Assembly (NCBI RefSeq): GCF_030852425.1
Contig: NZ_NSDM01000011.1
Coordinates: 186,001-250,000, forward strand
Direction: 5' to 3'
DNA: 64,000 nucleotides
Source: Saccharothrix longispora
Lineage (GTDB): Bacteria; Actinomycetota; Actinomycetes; Mycobacteriales; Pseudonocardiaceae
The first letter of the stretch is position 1. Every line of letters begins with the position of its first letter. This document shows, one piece after another, positions 20,684 to 29,074 of this stretch. Under the pieces are notes generated by a model. The model saw only the letters and a list, made by a program, of their open reading frames with translations. It was not told the DNA's origin and did no database searches. The translations under genes and the position numbers were made by a program.

Positions 20684-22032
20684 CCCCTCACGATCGCCAG
20701 GACCTCGTCGCGCAGAGCGGCGACGGAGGCCGCGTCGGCGGCTTCGACGTTGAGCCGCAGCAGCGGCTCGGTGTTGGAGGCGCGCAGGTTGAACCACGAG
20801 CCGTCGGGCAGGCTCACCGTGAGGCCGTCCAGCTCGTCCAGCTCGACACCCTCCCTGCCGCCGAACTCGGCCTTGATGGCGGCCAGCCGACCGGCCTGGT
20901 CGTCCACCGTCGAGTTGACCTCACCGGACGCGGCGTAGCGCTCGTAGGCGCTGGTCAGGTCGGACAGCGGCCCGTCCTGCTCGCCGAGCGCGGCCAGCAC
21001 GTGCAGCGCGGCCAGCATGCCGGTGTCCGCGCGCCAGAAGTCGCGGAAGTAGTAGTGGGCGGAGTGCTCGCCGCCGAAGATCGCGCCGGTCCGCGCCATC
21101 TCCTCCTTGATGAAGGAGTGGCCGACGCGGGTGCGCACCGGGGTGCCGCCGTGCTCGCGCACGATCTCCGGCACCGCGTGCGAGGTGATCAGGTTGTGGA
21201 TGACCGTGCCGCCCGGGTCCTTGGCCAGCTCGCGCACCGCGACCAGCGCGGTGATCGCGGACGGGGACACCGGCTCGCCGCGCTCGTCCACCACGAAGCA
21301 GCGGTCCGCGTCGCCGTCGAACGCCACGCCCGCGTCGGCGCCGACCTCGCGGACCTTGGCCTGGAGGTCGACGATGTTCTTCGGGTCGAGCGGGTTGGCC
21401 TCGTGGTTGGGGAAGCTGCCGTCCAGCTCGAAGTACATGGGGACGACGTCGAACGGCAGGCCCTCGAAGACCTTCGGCACGGTGTAGCCGCCCATGCCGT
21501 TGCCCGCGTCCACCACGACCTTCAGCCGCCGGTTCGCGCTCAGGTCGACCAGTTCGTGCAGGTAGGCGGCGTACTCGGCGAGCATGTCGCGCTCGGTGAC
21601 GGCGCCCTTGGCCACGCCCTCCGCGTCCGGCACGCCCTGCTCGGCGTCCTGGCGGATCTGCGCCAGGCCGCTGTCCTGGCCGACCGGCGCGGCGCCCGCG
21701 CGGCACATCTTGATGCCGTTGTACTTGGCCGGGTTGTGCGACGCGGTGAACATGGCGCCGGGCAGGTCGAGCTTGCCGGACGCGAAGTACAGCATGTCGG
21801 TGCTGGCCAGGCCGATGCTGACCACGTCGACGCCCTGGGCCGTGACGCCCTCGGCGAACGCCGCCGCCAGGCCCGGCGACGAGTCGCGCATGTCGTGGCC
21901 GATCACCACGGCGGGGCCGCCGACCAGGCGCGCGAAGGCCGCGCCGAAGTCGCGCACCACATCCGCGTCGAGCTGTTCCCCGACGACACCGCGGATGTCG
22001 TAAGCCTTGACGATGCCGGACAGATCGCGCAC
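20680..22032 (-). CDS. manB: Phosphomannomutase/phosphoglucomutase
   Basis: This 450-residue enzyme of the alpha-D-phosphohexomutase family converts mannose-6-phosphate to mannose-1-phosphate. The phosphoserine loop FTASHNPAKYNG carries the catalytic Ser98, the Mg-binding loop is GVAFDGDADRC, the sugar-binding loop is GGEHSAHYYFRDF, and the phosphate loop at the C-terminus is RASNTEPLLRLN. The GTG at 22032 gives MRDLSGIVKAYDIRG, the family N-terminus, with GGAG seven bases upstream. It works between ManA and ManC. Same position as Rv3257c. Confidence 0.95.
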   Translation of the reverse strand: MRDLSGIVKAYDIRGVVGEQLDADVVRDFGAAFARLVGGPAVVIGHDMRDSSPGLAAAFAEGVTAQGVDVVSIGLASTDMLYFASGKLDLPGAMFTASHNPAKYNGIKMCRAGAAPVGQDSGLAQIRQDAEQGVPDAEGVAKGAVTERDMLAEYAAYLHELVDLSANRRLKVVVDAGNGMGGYTVPKVFEGLPFDVVPMYFELDGSFPNHEANPLDPKNIVDLQAKVREVGADAGVAFDGDADRCFVVDERGEPVSPSAITALVAVRELAKDPGGTVIHNLITSHAVPEIVREHGGTPVRTRVGHSFIKEEMARTGAIFGGEHSAHYYFRDFWRADTGMLAALHVLAALGEQDGPLSDLTSAYERYAASGEVNSTVDDQAGRLAAIKAEFGGREGVELDELDGLTVSLPDGSWFNLRASNTEPLLRLNVEAADAASVAALRDEVLAIVRG

Positions 22033-22143
22033 GGCCACACTCCCGATAATCGGCTCTTGACACTGCGATGAGGAGCCTACCGGCGCGGGCGTGGGGGCCG
22101 CGTCCGGTCGTCCGGTCGTTCGGACTTCGTGACGAGCCGTCCA

Positions 22144-22195
22144 GTCCTCGCGCGGGTCGGCCCGGTCCTCGTGCGGGTCAGTCCTCGCGCGGGTC
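22144..22195. repeat. Three copies of a 15-bp repeat between DUF3499 gene and manB
   Basis: GTCCTCGCGCGGGTC occurs at 22144-22158 and 22181-22195, and with one change (GTCCTCGTGCGGGTC) at 22165-22179. Spacers are 6 and 1 bases. The third copy overlaps the end of the DUF3499 coding region. It lies about 110 bases upstream of the manB start and could be a binding array or recent slippage. Confidence 0.55.
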
Positions 22196-22534
22196 GGGCA
22201 GGACCCGCAGGTGGCCACGCCTGATCGTGCCCGCGGGCACTTCGGGGACCTCGATCGCAGGTGTGCGCCCCGCCTCGCGCACGGCCTCCGCGAGGGCGGT
22301 CAGGTCGTCGACGGTCGGCTCCGGCGGCCGGAACTCGCCCTGGTGCCGCACGACCTCCCAGCCGCGGGGCGCGGTGAGGCGCAGCGCGTGCTCCTCGCAG
22401 AGGTCGTAGGAGTGCGGTTCGGAGTAGGTCGCGAGGGGCCCGACGACCGCCGTGGAGTCCGCATAGGCGTACGTGAGCGTGGCGACTGCCGGGTTAGCGC
22501 ACCCGGTTCGCGAGCACCGTCTCACGCTCCGCAC
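22178..22534 (-). CDS. DUF3499 family protein
   Basis: This 118-residue conserved actinobacterial protein is of unknown function. It starts MRSVRRCSRTGCANPAVATLTYAYADSTAVVGPL, typical of DUF3499, with the cysteine pair CSRTGC and a later YDLCEEHALRLTAPRGWEVVR that together resemble a small zinc-binding module (C-x4-C plus C-x2-H). Rv3258c occupies the same position in M. tuberculosis. A GTG at 22534 is used from family knowledge; a second GTG at 22525 is possible. It is divergent from the metallopeptidase-family gene and upstream of manB. Confidence 0.85.
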   Translation of the reverse strand: MRSVRRCSRTGCANPAVATLTYAYADSTAVVGPLATYSEPHSYDLCEEHALRLTAPRGWEVVRHQGEFRPPEPTVDDLTALAEAVREAGRTPAIEVPEVPAGTIRRGHLRVLPDPRED

Positions 22535-22680
22535 GGCGGGGACGATATCGCGTCCCGCGCGAGGTGTGTTGGATTACCTCCGGCGCGGCGCTCGCGACGG
22601 GCCCGGACTTGGGCAAGTTGCCTGGTCGCGGAGGCACCGCACGGGGTCGGACGACCGACAACTACCCTTGTCCCGTGGTG

Positions 22681-23127
22681 ATGGCTCGGGGTTCACGGCG
22701 GCAGGGCGCTCCGCGGCGGCGCAACCGCGACCGGCACGGTCGGGGGCTGCGGGGTCCGCTGTACCCGGCGACGCTGCCGGCGGCGCGCAGCCGTGCCGAG
22801 CGGTTCGACGCGCTGGTGCTGGAGGCGCTGGAACCGATCGAGGCGCGGTGGCGCACCGAGCTGACCCAGTTGGACGTGGCGGTCGACGACGTGCCCGACG
22901 TGGCGCCGAACGACGACGACGGCGACGTGGTCGAGGACGGCAACGTGCCGCTGGCCCGCCTCGTGCCCGCGGGCGCCGACCGGCGTGCCCGGATCGTCCT
23001 CTACCGCCGCCCCCTGGAGGCGCGGGCCAAGGACGGCGCCGACCTGTCCGACCTGGTGCACGACGTCCTGGTCGAGCAGGTGGCCAACTACCTGGGCCTG
23101 GACCCGGACGTGATCGACGGCGAATAA
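22681..23127 (+). CDS. Metallopeptidase-family (zincin-like) protein without HExxH
   Basis: This 148-residue basic protein begins MARGSRRQGAPRRRNRDRHGRGLRGPLYP. It matches the small protein often annotated as metallopeptidase family next to DUF3499 and whiB2 (Rv3259 position). The region where a zincin helix is expected reads DLVHDVLVEQVANYLGLDPD: one histidine is followed by D, and no HExxH can be seen, so catalytic zinc binding is doubtful. The ATG at 22681 is preceded by two in-frame GTG codons (22675, 22678) and no ribosome site; a leaderless transcript is possible. It converges on the glycosyltransferase gene across the 23130-23312 array. Confidence 0.7.
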   Translation: MARGSRRQGAPRRRNRDRHGRGLRGPLYPATLPAARSRAERFDALVLEALEPIEARWRTELTQLDVAVDDVPDVAPNDDDGDVVEDGNVPLARLVPAGADRRARIVLYRRPLEARAKDGADLSDLVHDVLVEQVANYLGLDPDVIDGE

Positions 23128-23129
23128 CC

Positions 23130-23312
23130 GCGAGTCGTAAGCCCAGCCCGCGCGAGTCGTACGTTCGCCCCCCGCGAGTCGTAGGTCGGCGCCTCCTGTT
23201 CCGCACGTTCACGCGTGACACCGCCAAGCGTGAACCTACGACTCGGCGGGTGCGAACTTACGACTCGCAGGGGGCGAACGTACGACTCGCGCGGGCTGGG
23301 CTTACGACTCGC
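23130..23312. repeat. Seven-copy decamer array with exact 22-bp period forming a 54-bp inverted repeat
   Basis: GCGAGTCGTA occurs at 23130, 23152 and 23174; its complement TACGACTCG(C) occurs at 23237, 23259, 23281 and 23303 (the first with G as last base). Steps within each half are exactly 22 bp, with 12-bp spacers. Bases 23130-23183 and 23259-23312 are reverse complements over 54 bp with one mismatch. Inside the 53-base centre is another inverted repeat, GTTCACGC (23207-23214) and GCGTGAAC (23228-23235). The array fills the whole gap between two convergent stop codons, so it may be a bidirectional terminator, a protein-binding array or a mobile palindromic repeat. No coding capacity was seen. 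Confidence 0.9.
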
Positions 23313-23319
23313 CGGGTTG

Positions 23320-26300
23320 TCAGGGGCGGGGGCGGGGTGGGCGGGCGGGGATCGCGGTCAGGAGGGTGAAGAGGGCCGCGGCCGCCTGGAGCAGCAGGAG
23401 GATCTCGCGCAGGGTGGTGGAGACCTCCACGCGGACCTCGGAGGGGGTGACCGGGAGGGTCACGCCCACCAGGTGACCCCAGGCCCGGACGGTCGCGACC
23501 TCCCTGCCGTCCACGGTGGCGCGCCAGCCCGGTTCCTCTTCGGCCGCCAGGACCAGGAGGCGGCCCTCGGGGCCCTCGGAGACCTGGACGCCCACTTCCG
23601 GCGGGGCGGCTTCCACCGGGGCCGTACCGGGTGCGCCCAGCTCCACGGGCGGGTTGCCGCCGGTGCGGGCGCGGCGGGCCAGTTCCGGGGACAGCAGCAC
23701 GGCGTTGCCCGCCGCCAGCTGCACGCGCAGCACGGGTCGGCCGTCGCTCATCGCGGGCGTCACGGCCACCAGGTCGCCCGCGGCGTCGCGCAGCCGCCGC
23801 GCCGCGGCCAGGTCGGGCACGACCACGAACGCCACGCCGGACGCCGCGACCTGCGCCAGGGCGGTCCGGGCGGCGGCGGGGTCACCGCCGGTCAGGTCGC
23901 GCGACCACCGCGCCAGCCGGGTCGTGGCGGTGGCCACGGGCACCAGGTCGTCGTCCCCGAACGCGGGCAGCCGGCCCGCCACCAGCCTGGTGGGCGTGCC
24001 GATGACCAGCACGGACCGGCCGGTGCGCGGCAGCTCCTGCTCCACGGTCGACGGCAGCCGCGCGGCGTCGGCGGTCAACGCGCCGGTGCGCAGGCCGGCG
24101 AACCCGGAGCACGCCAGGCCGACGACCGCCACCACGCCCACCGCGGACACGACGCGCGCGAACGGCACGGGCGCGGCGTCCCGCCGGAACGCCGCCAGCA
24201 CGACCCACAGCAGCCCCCACCCGACGACCACGAGCGCGCCGCCGGTCCAGCCGGGCTGGGCGGGGCCGCCGGGCAGCGGGGTGATCGACACCGTCCGCAG
24301 CACGATCACCGCGAACCCGCCGAGCACGACGACCGCGACGCCGGCGAGCATCGACCGGTTCGGCCGCGCCACGGCCGCGAACAGGGCGAAGGCCACCACC
24401 GCGAACCCGACGAACGGCAGCGCCCCCGTGCCGCCCGGCCGCAGCGCCGGCAGGTCGAGCAGCCCGGACACCGGTGTCTCCGCGAACGCGCCCACGCCGT
24501 GCAGCACGACCGACGGGTTCTGGAGCACCACGGCGGGCCACGGCAGCAGGAGCGCCACCGGCAGCAGCACGACCACGAACAGCGACGCCACCCGCCGCCG
24601 CCCGTCCCCCGCCCGGCCCGGCACCACGACGAACCCGACCAGCGCGCCGAGTGCCACGAGGCCGTGCACGAGCGGCGAGAACGCGCCGAGCGCGGCGACG
24701 GCCAGCGCGGTCCCGGAGGCCACGGGCAACCAGGCCGCTCCCGTGCCGCCGCGCAGCACCGACACCACGCCGGCGAACACCACCGGCACGAGCAGGTGCA
24801 CCACGACCACGTCGAGCCGCCCCTGGCTCACGGCGGACGTCGCGGCCGGCAGCAGGGCGTACGCGGCGGCCACGAGGGCGCGCACGGGCCGCCGCACGGG
24901 CACCCGCCGCGTCGCCGCGTAGGCGGCCAGGCCGGCCAGCGGCGCGTCCGCGAGGAACAGCAGGGCGACCAGCCCGGCGGGTGAGCCGACGAACACGCCG
25001 AGGGTGCCGAGGACGGCGAGCGCGGCGGGCGCGGGCGCGGTGGTGCCGCCCGCCACGGGGTGCCAGGCGGCCAGGTAGGACGACCACGTCGTGGCCAGGT
25101 CGCCGACCGGCAGCAACCGGCCGCCGGCGAGGTCCGTGCCGAGGCGCGACGCGTTGGCCAGCAGCCCGAACAGGGCGAGCCCGAGCACGAGCAGCAGCGG
25201 CGGTCCGAGGAGGAGGGAGCGCAGCACGCGGGCCCGGTCGACCTCGACGAACACGATCCCGGTGGTCGGGGCGGCGCTCCCCCGCGGCACCGGCGACGGG
25301 CGCGGTCGGGGCGAGGGGCGGGGCACGCGGTCCGCCGGGACCGCGTCGGTGCCCACCGGCACGGTCACCGCCGGGCGCCGCAGCCCGCCCGTCACCCGCA
25401 CGGGACGCCGGCGGGACAGGACGCCCGCGGGCAGCGCGGCCGGGCCGACCACGCGCCGCTCCTCGTCGGGTGGCAGCGACCACGCGCCCGCCCCGCCGTC
25501 CTCGGGCAGCCCGCCGAGCGTCAGGTCGGCCTCGACCCGTCGCCTGATCAGGTGAGCCGAGGCGGCGCGGACGGTGTTGCGCAGCCGGGTGACCCGACTG
25601 GTGAACAGGCCGCGCAGCACGCCGCGCGCCGGCCGTTCGGCGCGTCCCGCCAGCAGTCGGGCGCGACCGCTGAACAGGTAGCGCAGCGCGCCGACCTCGG
25701 CGTGCGCGTCGGCGAACCGCCGCAGCAGCACGAACCCGAGGGCGCGCAGGACGGCGAGCACGGCGAGGCGCGGCAGGCCGATCAGGAAGGACGGGGTCCC
25801 GCAGTTGACCAGGAAGGTGCGCAGGCCGTGCGCCCGGTCGACGCCCCGGAGGGCGGGCCCCGGTCGGGCGGCCGCGGCGTCCAGCCGCCGCTCGCCGCGC
25901 ACGAGGGCGCGCGCGTGGCGCATCCGGGCGACCGGGACGGACAGCACCAGGTGCCCGGCGAGGTTGACGCGCCACCCGAAGTCGACGTCGTCGCCCAGCA
26001 GCGGCATCGACCGGTCGTAGCCGTCGAGCGCCTCCCACACCGCGCGGCGGACCAGCGACCCGGCCGACGGCACCGCCAGGGCCTCGGTGCTCTGCTCGAA
26101 GTAGCCGGACGCGACCGGTTCGGGGCCGTCGATGCCGGTCTGCCGGTGCCCGGAGGAGTCCGTGGACAGCCCGGCCTCCACGGCGAGGCGCGGGTCGGCC
26201 CAGTCGAGGGCCAGCGGGCCCAGCACGGCGGCCGACGGCGACACCTCGGCCGCGGTCAGCAGCGCGGACAGGCAGTCGGGTTCGGGCGCGCAGTCGTCGT

Positions 26301-26622
26301 GCAGCAGCCACAGCCACGTGCCGGGGTCGCCCCACCGCTGCACGGCGTGCTCCACGGCGGCGTGCACGGCCTCGCCGAAACCGGTCCCGCGGGGCAGCGT
26401 CAGCACGCCGTCGATCACTCGATCGGTACCTTCGGCGGCGTCGGCGAGCAGCGTCGCGGTCCCGTCCACGGACCCCGTGTCGACCGCGATGACGTGCCGG
26501 GGCCGGGGTCGTTGCCGGCGCAGCGCGGACAGCGCCGTGCCGAGCCACCGCTCGCCGTCGTGGCACACCAGCACCGCCAGCACGGGGGCGGTGCGCAACC
26601 GTGGAGCAGCCCCGCTCGTCAA
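23320..26622 (-). CDS. Very large membrane-bound family 2 glycosyltransferase
   Basis: This 1100-residue protein has an N-terminal GT2 domain (about 1-330): VLAVLVCHDGERWLGTALSAL, LWLLHDDCAPEPD as the DxD-like metal site, and MPLLGDDVDFGWRVNLAG as the acceptor-side ED-type motif. A proline/arginine linker (about 380-470) follows, then some dozen membrane helices to about residue 900 and an extracytoplasmic-type segment (EPGWRATVDGREVATVRAWGHLVGV) typical of membrane polysaccharide enzymes. It probably extends or flips a cell-envelope glycan; donor and acceptor are unknown. The TTG start at 26622 has a GAGGAGCGG stretch just upstream. Located between the whiB2-type gene and the 22-bp array. 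Confidence 0.82.
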   Translation of the reverse strand: MTSGAAPRLRTAPVLAVLVCHDGERWLGTALSALRRQRPRPRHVIAVDTGSVDGTATLLADAAEGTDRVIDGVLTLPRGTGFGEAVHAAVEHAVQRWGDPGTWLWLLHDDCAPEPDCLSALLTAAEVSPSAAVLGPLALDWADPRLAVEAGLSTDSSGHRQTGIDGPEPVASGYFEQSTEALAVPSAGSLVRRAVWEALDGYDRSMPLLGDDVDFGWRVNLAGHLVLSVPVARMRHARALVRGERRLDAAAARPGPALRGVDRAHGLRTFLVNCGTPSFLIGLPRLAVLAVLRALGFVLLRRFADAHAEVGALRYLFSGRARLLAGRAERPARGVLRGLFTSRVTRLRNTVRAASAHLIRRRVEADLTLGGLPEDGGAGAWSLPPDEERRVVGPAALPAGVLSRRRPVRVTGGLRRPAVTVPVGTDAVPADRVPRPSPRPRPSPVPRGSAAPTTGIVFVEVDRARVLRSLLLGPPLLLVLGLALFGLLANASRLGTDLAGGRLLPVGDLATTWSSYLAAWHPVAGGTTAPAPAALAVLGTLGVFVGSPAGLVALLFLADAPLAGLAAYAATRRVPVRRPVRALVAAAYALLPAATSAVSQGRLDVVVVHLLVPVVFAGVVSVLRGGTGAAWLPVASGTALAVAALGAFSPLVHGLVALGALVGFVVVPGRAGDGRRRVASLFVVVLLPVALLLPWPAVVLQNPSVVLHGVGAFAETPVSGLLDLPALRPGGTGALPFVGFAVVAFALFAAVARPNRSMLAGVAVVVLGGFAVIVLRTVSITPLPGGPAQPGWTGGALVVVGWGLLWVVLAAFRRDAAPVPFARVVSAVGVVAVVGLACSGFAGLRTGALTADAARLPSTVEQELPRTGRSVLVIGTPTRLVAGRLPAFGDDDLVPVATATTRLARWSRDLTGGDPAAARTALAQVAASGVAFVVVPDLAAARRLRDAAGDLVAVTPAMSDGRPVLRVQLAAGNAVLLSPELARRARTGGNPPVELGAPGTAPVEAAPPEVGVQVSEGPEGRLLVLAAEEEPGWRATVDGREVATVRAWGHLVGVTLPVTPSEVRVEVSTTLREILLLLQAAAALFTLLTAIPARPPRPRP

Positions 26623-26651
26623 GTGCCGCTCCTCGATCCGTTCCGACTACG

Positions 26652-26668
26652 CCGTGGGACGCCCACGG
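26652..26668 (-). terminator. Small hairpin downstream of whiB2
   Basis: CCGTGGG-ACG-CCCACGG, a 7-bp stem with a 3-nt loop, lies 85 bases after the whiB2 stop and 30 bases before the glycosyltransferase start. It may end the whiB2 transcript. Confidence 0.4.
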
Positions 26669-26753
26669 TAAGCCAGGACGGGACCGGGGGATCGACGCGG
26701 CACGATCACACGGCCGGATCGGACCGCGGACCACACACCCGGTTCACCCGCGC

Positions 26754-27059
26754 TCACACGGCGCGCTTCTTGAGCTTCCTCCGCTCGCGCTCGGACAGGC
26801 CGCCCCAGATGCCGAAACGCTCGTCGTGCTGCAACGCGTACTCCAGGCATTCGGAGCGCACTTCGCAGCCGAGGCAGATCCGCTTGGCCTCCCTGGTGGA
26901 GCCGCCCTTCTCGGGGAAGAACGCCTCGGGGTCCGTCTGCGCGCACAGGGCGCGCTCCTGCCAGTCCTGCTCGTCGGCCGCGTCGAACATGCCGAGCACG
27001 ACCGGCTCCTGTGCCGGGACGTCCCCGTCCACTATGCGACCCCCGTCGAATTCCTGCAT
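26754..27059 (-). CDS. whiB2: WhiB-family iron-sulfur regulator, WhiB2/WhmD type
   Basis: This 101-residue protein is a Wbl regulator that binds a [4Fe-4S] cluster and partners with the principal sigma factor. The four ligands are C39, C62, C65 and C71 (ALCAQTDPEAFFPEKGG, RICLGCEVRSEC). The GIWGGLSERERRKLKK segment is the conserved G[I/V]WGG turn and basic DNA-binding tail. WhiB2/WhmD controls septation. Identity as WhiB2 rests on sequence and on its place beside fbiA/fbiB (Rv3260c-Rv3262). The ATG at 27059 has GAGGAGG eight bases upstream. Confidence 0.93.
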   Translation of the reverse strand: MQEFDGGRIVDGDVPAQEPVVLGMFDAADEQDWQERALCAQTDPEAFFPEKGGSTREAKRICLGCEVRSECLEYALQHDERFGIWGGLSERERRKLKKRAV

Positions 27060-27128
27060 CCGGTCCGCCTCCTCGCCTTCCGCTCTCCCCGGTTGGCGGA
27101 CACCACTCGCCGTCCCCACAACGACGAA

Positions 27129-27156
27129 TGACACCGATGTGATTACACCTGTGTCA
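27129..27156. promoter_or_regulatory. Inverted repeat in the whiB2 upstream region
   Basis: TGACAC (27129-27134) and GTGTCA (27151-27156) flank 16 bases in an AT-richer patch about 70 bases upstream of the whiB2 start. It is a candidate operator for a developmental regulator. The 271-base gap 27060-27330 holds the divergent promoters of whiB2 and the M50 protease and no gene. Confidence 0.35.
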
Positions 27157-27330
27157 CAACACCCGGTCAAGCCGAGTCCACAGGACGGGGGATATTCGCG
27201 CGGTTGGCCGCAAAATCCTTGACTGGCTGCACAGACGGTGATTGACGCGCCGCTGCGCGCGATACCGCGTGCGCGGATGGCCCAAGAACCGACCTGCCGC
27301 CCACCGGGCCGGGGAGGCCACACTGGTGGG

Positions 27331-28083
27331 GTGAAGCGATCAGCGGTGCGTCCGAGTCCACTGTTCCTCAGCCTGCTCGCGGTGACGGTGGCGGGCGCCG
27401 TGCTGACCCTGTTCGACGAGTCGCGGGTCGCCCTGGTCGGCGGCACGGTGCTCTTCGTGCTGGGCGGGTGGGCGGTCTCGCTGTGCCTGCACGAGTTCGG
27501 TCACGCGATCGTGGCGTACCGGGGCGGCGACTACGCCGTGCGGGCCAAGGGCTACCTGACCCTGGACATCCGCCGCTACACCGACCCGGTGCTGAGCATC
27601 GTGCTGCCGCTGGTGCTGCTGGCGTTCGGCGGCATCCCGCTGCCCGGCGGCGCGGTGTGGATCAACCACCACGCGCTGCGCGACAGGCGGGTGGAGTCGA
27701 TGGTGTCGCTGGCCGGGCCGCTGTCGAACCTGCTGCTGGGCTTCCTGCTGGCGATGTCGGTGGTGCTCTTCTCGCCGCCGCTGGGCCTGGCCGCCGCCCT
27801 GTCCTACCTGGCGATGCTCCAGGTCCTGGCGTTCGTGCTGAACATCCTCCCGATCCCGGGCCTGGACGGCTGGGGCGCGATCGAGCCGTACATGTCGTAC
27901 TCGGCGCGGCAGTTCGGCGCGAAGGCCCGGCAGTGGGCGCCGTTCGTGCTGTTCGCGGTGCTGATCGGCTTCCCGACCGTCGCCCGGCTGTTCTTCGACG
28001 CCTCGTACGCGGTGTTCGGGCTGGTCGGGGGCGAGGACTGGCTCGCCGGGCGCGGCCAGCGGACCTTCATGTTCTGGCGCTGA
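27331..28083 (+). CDS. M50 family (site-2-protease-like) membrane zinc protease
   Basis: This 250-residue intramembrane protease-like protein has SLCLHEFGHAIVAYRGGD, in which H54-E55-x2-H58 supplies the zinc ligands and catalytic base. A second motif, NILPIPGLDGWGAIEPY, gives the conserved aspartate third ligand. About six hydrophobic segments are visible and there is no PDZ domain, so it belongs to the short bacterial M50 group. Substrates are unknown. The GTG at 27331 is chosen because the upstream frame is arginine- and proline-rich and lies in the promoter region. It is followed by fbiA after 25 bases. Confidence 0.85.
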   Translation: MKRSAVRPSPLFLSLLAVTVAGAVLTLFDESRVALVGGTVLFVLGGWAVSLCLHEFGHAIVAYRGGDYAVRAKGYLTLDIRRYTDPVLSIVLPLVLLAFGGIPLPGGAVWINHHALRDRRVESMVSLAGPLSNLLLGFLLAMSVVLFSPPLGLAAALSYLAMLQVLAFVLNILPIPGLDGWGAIEPYMSYSARQFGAKARQWAPFVLFAVLIGFPTVARLFFDASYAVFGLVGGEDWLAGRGQRTFMFWR

Positions 28084-28108
28084 CCGCGGGGTGGGAGGAT
28101 GGCGTCCC

Positions 28109-29074
28109 GTGAAGGTCGTCGTACTGGTGGGCGGGGTTGGCGGGGCTCGGTTCCTGGTGGGGCTCAAGCGCCTCCTGGCCGGGCCGGGGCACGAGATCAC
28201 CGCCGTGGTGAACACGGGTGACGACGTGTGGATGCACGGGTTGCGGATCTGCCCCGACCTGGACACCTGCATGTACACCCTCGGTGGCGGGATCGACGCC
28301 GAGCGCGGCTGGGGCCGGGCGGGCGAGACGTGGGCCGTGAAGGAGGAGCTGGCCGCCTACGGCGCGGACCCGACGTGGTTCGGGCTGGGCGACCGGGACG
28401 TCGCCACGCACCTGGTGCGGACGCGGATGCTGCGCGCCGGGTACCCGCTGTCCGCGGTGACCGAGGCGCTGTGCCACCGGTGGGAGCCGGGCGTGCGGCT
28501 GCTGCCGATGTCCGACGACCGGGTGGAGACGCACGTCGTCGTGGACGTCGACGGCGCGGAGAAGGCGATCCACTTCCAGGAGTGGTGGGTGCGGCACCGG
28601 GCGGCGCTGCCGGCGAAGTCGTTCGCCTCGGTGGGCGCGGAGACCGCGACCCCGGGTCCGGGCGTGGTCGACGCGCTGGCGGGTGCGGACGCGGTGCTGA
28701 TCGCGCCGTCGAACCCGGTGGTGAGCGTCGGCACGATCCTGGCCGTGCCGGGGGTGCGCGACGCGCTGCGCAAGACCGAGGCGGGCGTGGTGGGGCTCTC
28801 GCCGATCGTCGGCGGCAAGCCGCTGCGCGGGATGGCCGACGCGTGCCTGTCCGCGATCGGCGTGGAGACCTCCGCCGAGGCGGTCGGCCGCCACTACGGT
28901 TCGCGCAGGACGACCGACAAGGGCGTGCTGGACGGCTGGCTCGTGCACACCGGCGACCGCTGCGACGTGCCGGGCGTGGCGGTGCGCGCGGTGCCGCTGC
29001 TGATGTCCGATGTGGACGCGACCGCCGCGATGGCGAAGGCCGCCCTGGACCTGGCCGGTGTCGAGGTTGGCTGA
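28109..29074 (+). CDS. fbiA: FbiA/CofD, F420-0 (dehydro-F420-0) synthase
   Basis: This 321-residue transferase joins the phospho(enol)lactyl moiety to the deazaflavin Fo in coenzyme F420 biosynthesis. The N-terminal [21 protein letters not shown] and [20 protein letters not shown] are the nucleotide and Fo site motifs, and [16 protein letters not shown] is also conserved. Actinobacterial enzymes use the phosphoenolpyruvate-derived donor, so dehydro-F420-0 is the likely product (family knowledge). The GTG at 28109 has GGGAGG at suitable distance. It overlaps fbiB and together with it matches Rv3261-Rv3262; fbiC and fbiD are not in the window. Confidence 0.95.
   Translation: MKVVVLVGGVGGARFLVGLKRLLAGPGHEITAVVNTGDDVWMHGLRICPDLDTCMYTLGGGIDAERGWGRAGETWAVKEELAAYGADPTWFGLGDRDVATHLVRTRMLRAGYPLSAVTEALCHRWEPGVRLLPMSDDRVETHVVVDVDGAEKAIHFQEWWVRHRAALPAKSFASVGAETATPGPGVVDALAGADAVLIAPSNPVVSVGTILAVPGVRDALRKTEAGVVGLSPIVGGKPLRGMADACLSAIGVETSAEAVGRHYGSRRTTDKGVLDGWLVHTGDRCDVPGVAVRAVPLLMSDVDATAAMAKAALDLAGVEVG

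Noticed and set aside
23130-23312. CRISPR array
   Set aside because: Repeats are only 10 bp, spacers 12 bp and near-identical between halves, the halves are in opposite orientation, and no cas gene is present.
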